64,000 nt of DNA from Pigmentiphaga sp. NML030171 (GTDB taxonomy: Bacteria > Pseudomonadota > Gammaproteobacteria > Burkholderiales > Burkholderiaceae_B), in contig NZ_NINX01000035.1 in NCBI RefSeq assembly GCF_002188635.1, positions 124,001 to 188,000 of the forward strand, written 5' to 3'. The notes under the pieces were generated by a model. The model saw nothing but the letters and a program-made list of their open reading frames with translations. It was not told the DNA's origin and did not search any database. A program made the translations under genes and the position numbers. Of this stretch, positions 57,217 to 64,000 are shown in pieces. Positions within the stretch are counted from its first letter, which is position 1; every line of letters starts with the position of its first letter.

Positions 57217-57250
57217 TTCCGGGCGGATGCCGGGAACGCAAGGAGCACAG

Positions 57251-57964
57251 ATGGGCAGGATGCTGAGCGCCGGACAGGTCGACGCGTACGCGCGCCAGGG
57301 ATACGTCAGCCCGGTGGAGGCCTTTTCCCCGCGGCAGGCGCGTGTCTACCGCGACCTGCTGGAGTCCGCCGAGCAGGCAGGTGGAGGGCTGTCCGCGGAC
57401 CGGCGCCGCAAGATGCATCTCTACCTGAAGTGGGCGGACGAGATCGTCCGCCATCCGCGCGTGCTCGACGCCGTCCAGGACCTGATCGGCCCGGACATCC
57501 TGGTCTTCCACCTGACCTGCTGGATCAAGGAACCATGCACCGGCGCGTTCGTCAGCTGGCACCAGGATTCGACCTACTTCGGCCTGGAGCCCGCCCAGCA
57601 TGTGACCGCATGGGTGGCGTTGTCCCCCAGCAATGAGGAAAGCGGCTGCGTGCAGGTGGTGCCGGGCAGTCACGCGCGGGGACAGCAGCGGCACTCGGTT
57701 TTCCACAACTCCATGCCCAATCGCTCCGCGGACCGGCGCATCGGCCTGGGCATCAGCTACATACCCACCCACTGCCGGTGCGACAGCCGCCAGCGCCTGT
57801 CGGCCAGCCTGGTGCGCGGCGTGGATCGCCACGGTAACTTCGACCTGGACCCGGCGCCTGTCGCCGATTTCGACCCCCAAGGCTTGCGTTGCCATGAAGC
57901 GGCGATGCGTCGCTGGCACGCCGCCCGCGCGGAGCTGATTCCGAAGGCGAACGCCGCCGCGTAG
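57251..57964 (+). CDS. Phytanoyl-CoA dioxygenase-like protein, apparently shortened
   Basis: This 237-residue protein resembles PhyH-family Fe(II)/2-oxoglutarate oxygenases: Fe ligands in SWHQDSTYFG (HxD) and a probable distal His in VFHNSMPNRSADRRIG, where the Arg would bind 2-oxoglutarate. Between GSHARGQQRH and SVFHNSMPN about 40-50 residues found in relatives are missing without a frameshift. AAGGAG seven bases upstream supports the ATG. It starts 34 bases after the Bug gene. Whether the deleted form is active is unclear. Confidence 0.75.
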   Translation: MGRMLSAGQVDAYARQGYVSPVEAFSPRQARVYRDLLESAEQAGGGLSADRRRKMHLYLKWADEIVRHPRVLDAVQDLIGPDILVFHLTCWIKEPCTGAFVSWHQDSTYFGLEPAQHVTAWVALSPSNEESGCVQVVPGSHARGQQRHSVFHNSMPNRSADRRIGLGISYIPTHCRCDSRQRLSASLVRGVDRHGNFDLDPAPVADFDPQGLRCHEAAMRRWHAARAELIPKANAAA

Positions 57965-58159
57965 CCGCGGCGCGCGCGCCGTGTTCCAGTCGGAGTTTCC
58001 CCGGTGTTGCGCCGGGGGTACTGGCTGAACCGCGACCGCCTGGTATCGCTATCATTGTCTTCCTGGAGGCAGGTCGTCGGCCATGGGCACCGACCCGGCC
58101 ATGCTCCCGGGAGACCGGCGTGGGCCGGTCGGCAGCCGTTCCATACCGAGTGCGGCATC

Positions 58160-59323
58160 ATGAACAACAACGACACCTTGCTTGCGCTCGCCCATCCCCT
58201 GATCGCGCTTCTGCTGGCGGCCATGTTCTACGGCGCCTGGCGCTACGCGCATCGCCAGGCGCAATTCCTGTTCTTCGCGATGGGCTTCGCCTGCTACGCG
58301 GGCGGCATCTCCATGCAGATCCTGCTGTGGCCGCCTTGGCTCCTGGCTAACATCGCCTTGACGGGAGTGGCCTACGCGTGCGCCATCTTCTGCTTCGCGC
58401 GGGGCCTGACGGCGCTGGAGGACAGGCGGCTGCCCGGGCTGCCGGCCGCGCTCGTGCTGGCGGTCATGCTGGCCATACGCATGGCCAGCGCGCACGACGA
58501 GTCGCTGTTCCGGCTGCGCGTGGCCACGACGCACGTTGCCGCCGCCCTGGTGTTCCTGCTGGCGCTGTGGCAGGTCCGCCATATGGCGCGGGGAACCGCC
58601 CTGGAGCGGCTGCTGTTCTGGTGTGTCGCGGCCTGCACGCTCAGCCTGCTCCCACGGGCCATGCTGGCCACGCGGCCGGCGGACCGGTACGGCTACGACC
58701 ACTCGCTTTATTGGGAGGTCATGCAGACCAGCTTCTATTTCTTCGGCATAGGCGTGGCGTTCCTGATGCTGGGCCTGACGTCGGTGCGGACCATCTCCAG
58801 CCTGAGCCAGGCCAGCCGCCGGGATCCGCTGACGGGAATGAACAACCGGTCGGGGCTGGGCGAGTTCCTGGCGGCGCGCCTGCCGCGGTGCGCGCGCTAT
58901 GGCCTGATCATGGTGGACGTGGATCATTTCAAGGGGATCAACGACCGCTACGGCCATCCGGCGGGGGATGCGGTGCTGAAGCGGCTGGCGGCGATCATGG
59001 AGCAGGGCATACGGGCGGACGACGCGGTGGGCAGGTTCGGGGGCGAGGAGTTCATGGTGGTGCTTCCCGAAGCCTCGGACGACGAGGCGAGGCGGGTGGC
59101 CGAGCGGCTGCGTGTCGCGGCGGCCGCCCAGGATTTCTCGGACATCGCGCCGGGATTGCAATGCACCGTGAGCCTGGGCGTGGGCAGCTTCGAGCATGGC
59201 GTCTCGTTCGAACTGGCCTATGCGACGGTGGACGAACGGTTGGCCCGGGCCAAGCGCCTGGGCAGGAACCGCGTGGTGGGGAAGGAGCCCGGCTGGGCGG
59301 TAAGGCGCAGCTCGGGGGCTTGA
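58160..59323 (+). CDS. Membrane diguanylate cyclase
   Basis: This 387-residue protein has about seven N-terminal helices (residues 1-220) and a C-terminal GGDEF domain with DPLTGMNNRSGLGEFL, the active Asp in MVDVDHFKGINDRYGHPAGD, GGEEF and an RxxD I-site (RADD) five residues upstream. It senses a membrane or periplasmic signal and makes c-di-GMP. The ATG at 58160 follows about 195 non-coding bases containing a CCCCGG/CCGGGG hairpin. Confidence 0.88.
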   Translation: MNNNDTLLALAHPLIALLLAAMFYGAWRYAHRQAQFLFFAMGFACYAGGISMQILLWPPWLLANIALTGVAYACAIFCFARGLTALEDRRLPGLPAALVLAVMLAIRMASAHDESLFRLRVATTHVAAALVFLLALWQVRHMARGTALERLLFWCVAACTLSLLPRAMLATRPADRYGYDHSLYWEVMQTSFYFFGIGVAFLMLGLTSVRTISSLSQASRRDPLTGMNNRSGLGEFLAARLPRCARYGLIMVDVDHFKGINDRYGHPAGDAVLKRLAAIMEQGIRADDAVGRFGGEEFMVVLPEASDDEARRVAERLRVAAAAQDFSDIAPGLQCTVSLGVGSFEHGVSFELAYATVDERLARAKRLGRNRVVGKEPGWAVRRSSGA

Positions 59324-59429
59324 ATTCCCGCGGCAAAGGCGTGATTGGCCGAGGGATGTTTTGCTATAAGGAGGACGGGTCTCTTCGCCTTCCTGGCAAC
59401 AAGATAGATACGCATCCGGGAATACGGTC

Positions 59430-61535
59430 GTGCACGGTGTCTATAACCCCTTGCTGGTATTTCTTTCCCTGGTGGTCGCATCGCTGGCCGCCTACACGGC
59501 GCTGGAGCTGACCGGCCGCATCGCGTCGCTGCCGGGATGGAAGCGTCGGCTGCCGTGGCTGATGGGCGGCGCGGTCGCCATGGGGGTGGGCATCTGGTCG
59601 ATGCACTTCATCGGGATGATGGCTTTTTCCCTGCCCATTCCCCTGGGGTACGCGTTCGGGCCCACGGCGCTGTCCCTGCTGATCGCCATCCTGGTGTCCG
59701 GTTTCGCGCTGGCGGTATCGGCCAGCGGCCGTGTCCGGCTCCGTTGCTGCCTGGCGGGCGGGGCGGCCATGGGAGCGGGCATCGCGGGCATGCACTACAC
59801 GGGGATGGCCGCCCTGGACATGGCGCCCGCGGTGAGCTACGTGCCCTGGATCGTGCTGGCCTCCATCGGCCTGGCCATCGCGGCCTCTGTCGTGGCGCTG
59901 TGGCTGGGCGTCGCGCTGCGAGGTTCGGACGAACCCTATATCGCCTTCAAGCGCCTGGGCGCGGCGCTGGTGATGGGGGGCGCCATCACCGGCATGCACT
60001 ACACCGGCATGAGCGCGGCGCAATTCGCCCCCGGCAGCGTCTGCCTGTCGGCCAGCCAGCTGGATCCCAACTGGCTGGCAATGATGGTGTCCGGCTCGTC
60101 GCTGGCTGTGCTGCTGGGGACCCTGCTGGTGCTGGGCTGGCGCGCCAACAGCCTGGCCGACTCGCTGCGGCGGGCCAACCGGCAACTGCAATACCTGAGC
60201 ATGCACGATGCGCTGACCGGACTGCCGAACCGGTTGATGCTGGTCGAGCAGATGAACCTGGCGATCCAGGACGCGGCGCGCGACAAGACGGCATTCGCGG
60301 TCTTCTTCCTGGACCTGGACGGGTTCAAGACGGTGAACGATTCGCTCGGGCATGCGGTGGGCGACGACCTGCTCAAGGGCTGCGCCCAACTGCTGTCTTC
60401 GCACGTGCGCAAGGACGACCTGGTCGCGCGCATAGGCGGCGACGAGTTCGTCATGCTGTTGCGGGGCATATCGGCACCCGGGGATGCGGCGTCCGTCGCC
60501 AAGAAGCTGCTGCGGGTGTTGCGGAACGACATGATCGGTTGCCAGGCGCGCCTGCGGATCAGCGCAAGCGTGGGGATAGCCATGTATCCGGGAGACGCCC
60601 GGGACGGCGAGGCATTGCTGGACTGTGCCGATGCCGCCATGTACAGCGCCAAGCAGGCGGGCCGGAACACCTATTGTTTCTTCGAGCCGGGCATGCACGC
60701 CAACGCCGCCCGCACGCTGATGCTGCAGCAGGACCTGCAGGCCGCGCTCGACGCAGGGCAGTTCAGCCTGGTGTTCCAGCCCAAGTTCAGCGTGGCCACC
60801 CGCGCGATCTGCGGCGCGGAGGCGCTGATACGGTGGCATCACCCGACCTTCGGCAGCGTGGCGCCCATGGAGTTCATCACCATCGCCGAGCGCTCGGGCC
60901 AGATCGTCCAGATCGGCGACTGGGTGATACGGGAAGTCTGCCGCTGCGTGAGCGACTGGCGGCGGCGCGGGCTGGAGCCGGCCCAGATCTCGATCAACCT
61001 GTCGCCCATCCAGTTCAACGTGCCTGACCTGATCGGGCGCGTCGAGGACATCCTGGACGAGATGGACGTGCCGCCCCGCCTGGTGATGTTCGAGATCACC
61101 GAGACCGTGGCCATGCTGAACGCGGGCCGTACGGCCGAGATCGTGAACCGCTTCCGCGCCCGCGGCTTCGACATCGCGATCGACGACTTCGGCGCCGGCT
61201 ATTCGAGCCTGGCCTATCTGCACCGGTTCAAGGTCAAGCAGATCAAGGTCGACCGGCTGTTCACGTCGGAACTGGACCGCAATGAAGCCGAGGCCAGGGC
61301 GCTGCTGTCGGCCATCGTGACGCTGTCACACGCGCTCCACATGGAGGTAGTGGCCGAGGGCGTGGAGAACGAGGCGCAGATGCGTTTCCTGACCGAGCTG
61401 GGGTGCGACGAGGCGCAGGGCTTCCTGTTGGCGCATCCGCTGTCCGAAGAGGCCTTCCGCAGCCTGCTGCAGCCCATGGCGTCGTTCGCGCTAAGACGGA
61501 TCGCCGCGCTGGGACAGCCGCGTCGCGCCGACTGA
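59430..61535 (+). CDS. MHYT-GGDEF-EAL dual c-di-GMP enzyme
   Basis: This 701-residue protein has an N-terminal MHYT domain (residues 1-250) with SMHFIGM and two GMHYTGM metal motifs in membrane helices, which may bind copper or sense O2/CO/NO. A GGDEF domain follows (about 260-420; GGDEF with RxxD I-site RKDD), and an EAL domain (430-690) with EALIRW, NLSPIQF and IDDFGAGYSSL. Both domains look catalytically intact, so it may both make and degrade c-di-GMP. It starts with GTG at 59430 after GGGAA. It is 106 bases from the upstream cyclase gene. Confidence 0.88.
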   Translation: MHGVYNPLLVFLSLVVASLAAYTALELTGRIASLPGWKRRLPWLMGGAVAMGVGIWSMHFIGMMAFSLPIPLGYAFGPTALSLLIAILVSGFALAVSASGRVRLRCCLAGGAAMGAGIAGMHYTGMAALDMAPAVSYVPWIVLASIGLAIAASVVALWLGVALRGSDEPYIAFKRLGAALVMGGAITGMHYTGMSAAQFAPGSVCLSASQLDPNWLAMMVSGSSLAVLLGTLLVLGWRANSLADSLRRANRQLQYLSMHDALTGLPNRLMLVEQMNLAIQDAARDKTAFAVFFLDLDGFKTVNDSLGHAVGDDLLKGCAQLLSSHVRKDDLVARIGGDEFVMLLRGISAPGDAASVAKKLLRVLRNDMIGCQARLRISASVGIAMYPGDARDGEALLDCADAAMYSAKQAGRNTYCFFEPGMHANAARTLMLQQDLQAALDAGQFSLVFQPKFSVATRAICGAEALIRWHHPTFGSVAPMEFITIAERSGQIVQIGDWVIREVCRCVSDWRRRGLEPAQISINLSPIQFNVPDLIGRVEDILDEMDVPPRLVMFEITETVAMLNAGRTAEIVNRFRARGFDIAIDDFGAGYSSLAYLHRFKVKQIKVDRLFTSELDRNEAEARALLSAIVTLSHALHMEVVAEGVENEAQMRFLTELGCDEAQGFLLAHPLSEEAFRSLLQPMASFALRRIAALGQPRRAD

Positions 61536-62318
61536 TATCTCTTCGGCCAGGAGGCGCAGCAGCGGTACGTAGCGGTTCGAGATCTCGCGGTCCGGAACGA
61601 CGTTGCGCTGCAGGACGAGATTGATGGCACCTATGGCGTGGCCGCGCAGACGTACAGGGAAGGCGATGGCGGCGACGCTTTCTTCGTTCACCAGTTCTCC
61701 CTTGTTGACGGCATAACCGCGGCGCCGGGTCTCGCGCAGCACGCGGCCGACATATGCCTTGTCGCGGGCAACGGCGCCGATGGCATCGCCGCGTTCCCGC
61801 AGCAGGGTCAGGGTGGCTTCCCGTTCCTCGTCCGAACAATAGGCCAGCCAGGCACGGCCTATGGCCGAGGTCAGCATCGCGATGCGTGTACCGATGGTGG
61901 CCCGGTGCTGTGACAGCAGGCTGGAGCGATGCGTCGATTCCCGCACGATCATGAAGCCGCCGTCGGGCGTGGCGAGATCGCTGGGCCAGGACAGGGCGCT
62001 GAGGTGCGCGCTCATGGCGGGCGAGGCGACCCGGTCGATCCAGTCCGCGCCGACGTAGCCTTCGGCCAGTCGCCGCACCTCGAAGCTGAGCACGTACAGC
62101 GCGCCGTCGTCCTTGTGGTGGACCAGGCCTTCCTGCCTGAGGGTCTCCAGCAGGCGCTTGACGGTCGTGCGATGCAGGCCGGTCAGCCGGGCCAGTTCGA
62201 CCACGCCGCCCATGCCTCCCGGCATGCCGTTCAGCGCCCGCAATACCGCCAGTCCCCGGCTCAATCCACGGACTTCCTTGTAGGCCGAATCCTCGGGTTT
62301 TCCAGTAAGCAAATACAT
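61491..62318 (-). CDS. IclR-family regulator
   Basis: This 275-residue regulator has an IclR winged helix (SRGLAVLRALNGMPGGMGGVVELARLTGLHRTTVKRLLETLRQEGLV) and the effector domain (RIAMLTSAIGRAWLAYCSDEER ... VNEESVAAIAFPVRLRGHAIGAIN). It is divergent from a Bug receptor; two GGTGCACC palindromes lie in the shared promoter. The start at 62318 is the last ATG before the domain and lacks a clear ribosome site. It overlaps the 3' end of the c-di-GMP gene by 45 bases. Confidence 0.87.
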   Translation of the reverse strand: MYLLTGKPEDSAYKEVRGLSRGLAVLRALNGMPGGMGGVVELARLTGLHRTTVKRLLETLRQEGLVHHKDDGALYVLSFEVRRLAEGYVGADWIDRVASPAMSAHLSALSWPSDLATPDGGFMIVRESTHRSSLLSQHRATIGTRIAMLTSAIGRAWLAYCSDEEREATLTLLRERGDAIGAVARDKAYVGRVLRETRRRGYAVNKGELVNEESVAAIAFPVRLRGHAIGAINLVLQRNVVPDREISNRYVPLLRLLAEEISVGATRLSQRGDPS

Positions 62319-62332
62319 GGTTTTTCGTTTGA

Positions 62333-62351
62333 TGGTGCACCAGGTGCACCT
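62333..62351. promoter_or_regulatory. Tandem GGTGCACC operator, IclR/Bug promoter
   Basis: Two 10-bp palindromes, TGGTGCACCA (62333-62342) and AGGTGCACCT (62342-62351), share one base. On the plus strand they lie between a TTGATG (-35-like, 62329) and TACTAT (-10-like, 62351), a position for repression of the Bug gene by the IclR protein. Confidence 0.65.
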
Positions 62352-62433
62352 ACTATACAGGGGCATGGGGCGGCATCAGACTTCCTCCCGCATTCGACGC
62401 GGCGGCATCGCCGGCGAGAACCAAGGAGACGAC

Positions 62434-63420
62434 ATGAATGCCATTCGACGTGCGTTCTGCACGATGGCGGCGCTGGCCGCCGCGACCCTCACGCCCGCGT
62501 TCGCGCAGGAATGGCCGGCCAGGCCGATCCGCATCGTGGTGCCGTATCCGGCGGGCGGCAACGCCGATTCGGCGGCGCGGGCGCTGGCCGAGGTGGTGTC
62601 GGCCAGCCTCAGGCAGACGGTCATCGTCGACAACCGCCCCGGGGCCTCGACGATCATCGGGACGGACGCGGTCGCTCGAGCGCCGGCCGACGGCTATACC
62701 ATCGGCCTGGTCACCGATTCGCATGCCATCAACGAGGCCATGGCCCACCTGCCGCATGCCAACGAGGTGCTGGGCGCGAAAGTGCCCTACGACGCGGTCA
62801 AGGATTTCATGCCGGTGTCGGGCGTGGCCCTGGTACCCCTGGTGCTGGTGGCCAACCCCAAGGTGCCGGCGCGTTCGGTGAAGGAACTGGTGCGGCTCTC
62901 GACCACGGGCAAGGGCGTTGATTTCGGCACCATGGGGCCGGGCAGTCCCTGGTTCGTGCACCTGCACCAGTTGCGCAAGCTGACCGGGGCGGATTTCGTG
63001 GACGTGCCCTACAAGGGGCTCGCGCCGGCGAACACGGATCTCCTGGCAGGGCAGATCCAGACGATGCTGATGCCCGTCCACTTCGCCCAGCCCTATATCA
63101 AGACGGGCAAGCTCGTACCGCTGGCGACGCTGGGCGGCAAGCGCCATCCGCTGCTGCCTGACGTGCCCACGCTGGCCGAGAGCGGCTATCCCGGCCTAGA
63201 GATCACCAATTACTTCATGTTCGTCGTGCCGGCGGGCACGCCGCAGCCGGTGGTCGACCGGCTGACCCGCGAGTTCAACGCGGCGCTGCGCCAGCCGGCA
63301 ATGAAGGAGAAGTTCGCGCTGACCGGCGATCCCTATCCGGCCGAACCGGCCGAACTCTCGGCCCGTCTGCGCCACGACATCAAGGCCTACGGCGACGTGC
63401 TGCAGGCCACTCTCAAATAG
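62434..63420 (+). CDS. Bug/TctC-type periplasmic solute receptor
   Basis: This 328-residue receptor has a signal peptide ending at PAFAQ. It shows ARPIRIVVPYPAGGNADSAARAL, RQTVIVDNRPGASTIIGTDAV and FVDVPYKGLAPANTDLLAGQ. AAGGAG five bases before the ATG fixes the start. It leads a unit with an FAD aromatic hydroxylase 19 bases downstream and is controlled by the divergent IclR gene. Its ligand may be the hydroxylase substrate. Confidence 0.9.
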   Translation: MNAIRRAFCTMAALAAATLTPAFAQEWPARPIRIVVPYPAGGNADSAARALAEVVSASLRQTVIVDNRPGASTIIGTDAVARAPADGYTIGLVTDSHAINEAMAHLPHANEVLGAKVPYDAVKDFMPVSGVALVPLVLVANPKVPARSVKELVRLSTTGKGVDFGTMGPGSPWFVHLHQLRKLTGADFVDVPYKGLAPANTDLLAGQIQTMLMPVHFAQPYIKTGKLVPLATLGGKRHPLLPDVPTLAESGYPGLEITNYFMFVVPAGTPQPVVDRLTREFNAALRQPAMKEKFALTGDPYPAEPAELSARLRHDIKAYGDVLQATLK

Positions 63421-63439
63421 CCCACGAAGGGAAACGACA

Positions 63440-64000
63440 GTGAAGAAGGATGCATTTCAGACCGACGTGCTGGTGGTCGGCTCCGGTCCCATGGGCGCCA
63501 CCACGGCGCTGGCGCTGGCGACCTACGGCGTGCGTGTCCAGGTGGTGAACCGATACAACTGGACCGCGAACACGCCCCGCGCGCACATCACCAACCAGCG
63601 CGCGATGGAAGTCTTGCGCGACCTGGGCCTGGAGGATGAAGCGCGCCGCCGGGCCACGCCCTGGGAATGGATGGGCGACACCTTGTTCACCACCAGCCTG
63701 GCCGGACCCGAGATCGCACGGCTGCGCACCTGGGGAACCGGCGACGAACGCATCGGCGACTATCTGCAGGCCAGTCCTTGCCCGATGCTGGACCTGCCGC
63801 AGAACAAGATGGAGCCCATGCTGGTCACGCATGCCGCCGCGCGCGGCGCGGTCTTTTCGTTCAATACCGAGTACCTGGGCCACGAGCAGGACGCGGACGG
63901 CGTGACGGTCAGCCTGCGGGATGTGCCGTCGGGCCGGGAATATGCCGTTCGCTCGCGGTACCTGGTAGGTGCGGACGGCGCGCGCTCCAAGGTCATGGAC
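63440..64000 (+). CDS. FAD-dependent aromatic hydroxylase (5' part)
   Basis: The first 187 codons of a gene cut by the window end. It starts with GTG (63440) after AAGGG. Features are the FAD dinucleotide-binding motif VVGSGPMGATTALALA, NTPRAHITNQRAMEVLRDLGL, and LVGADGARS (FAD/NAD(P)H DG motif). This fits the phenol 2-monooxygenase/2,4-dichlorophenol hydroxylase (TfdB-like) class A flavoprotein group, which hydroxylates phenols. Neighbours (Bug receptor, IclR) agree with aromatic catabolism. The complete family cannot be assigned without the rest. Confidence 0.82.
   Translation, partial: MKKDAFQTDVLVVGSGPMGATTALALATYGVRVQVVNRYNWTANTPRAHITNQRAMEVLRDLGLEDEARRRATPWEWMGDTLFTTSLAGPEIARLRTWGTGDERIGDYLQASPCPMLDLPQNKMEPMLVTHAAARGAVFSFNTEYLGHEQDADGVTVSLRDVPSGREYAVRSRYLVGADGARSKVMD

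Noticed and set aside
57999-58017. Hairpin before the membrane cyclase as a c-di-GMP riboswitch
   Set aside because: It is too short and lacks conserved riboswitch loops; it may be only a weak hairpin.

Overview
The window is GC-rich DNA with dense genes and strong G/C third-position bias. It looks like a betaproteobacterium of the Alcaligenaceae (Bordetella/Achromobacter type). The main grounds are five tripartite-tricarboxylate (Bug/TctC-like) periplasmic receptors, many LysR/IclR/MarR regulators of small catabolic units, DUF3613 and DUF2968 genes beside a Tad pilus locus, and an interspersed intergenic repeat. The genus is an inference. No rRNA, prophage, insertion sequence or CRISPR array was seen.

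Layout. 1-6.6 kb is the end of a Tad/Flp pilus locus: tadC end, tadD-like lipoprotein, DUF3613, tadG-like, a sigma54 activator with a degenerate receiver, and DUF2968. 6.6-12.7 kb holds an MFS/LysR divergent pair, then an esterase plus aromatic-acid transporter under a divergent LysR. 12.8-13.9 kb has tRNA-Arg, an orphan terminator, a small ORF and a RelE/XRE toxin-antitoxin pair. 14.2-16.2 kb encodes two membrane-linked c-type cytochromes with no dehydrogenase beside them. 16.2-23.8 kb is a catabolic operon (Rieske oxygenase, Bug receptor, HpcH/HpaI aldolase, E1 alpha/beta, quinone oxidoreductase, SnoaL-like protein). Its first gene carries an in-frame amber codon and its IclR regulator a one-base frameshift.

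23.8-26.8 kb is a DUF72 gene divergent from a UvrD-type helicase, with a good LexA box between them. 26.9-33.4 kb is an aryl-CoA degradation operon (flavin monooxygenase/old-yellow-enzyme fusion, SDR, MarR, enoyl-CoA hydratase, acyl-CoA dehydrogenase, RidA-like) interrupted twice by the same 75-bp intergenic repeat. 33.4-36.8 kb has small unknown genes, a YihY-type membrane protein, an OmpW porin and a Bug receptor. 37.0-43.7 kb is a peptide-type ABC importer. 43.7-44.8 kb has a GFA-fold protein, tRNA-Ser and a VOC protein.

44.8-50.2 kb is an aldoxime-nitrile pathway unit: LysR, nitrilase, MHS-type transporter, aldoxime dehydratase and GST. 50.2-52.5 kb has a DUF333 lipoprotein and a PAS-LuxR regulator divergent from 3-oxoacid CoA-transferase, with a striking tandem CTACGTAG site between them. 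52.6-64 kb mixes three Bug receptors, three c-di-GMP enzymes, DUF488, an SDR, a shortened phytanoyl-CoA dioxygenase-like protein, an IclR regulator and the start of a flavin aromatic hydroxylase.

Overall this is an accessory catabolic region for aromatic acids, esters, nitriles and organic acids in an environmental relative of Bordetella. The best candidates for new biology are the aldoxime-nitrile unit, the symmetric three-dyad control region at 52.6 kb, the tandem CTACGTAG operator, and the aryl-CoA operon with an arginine-less RidA homologue. The 16-24 kb operon appears to be losing function.
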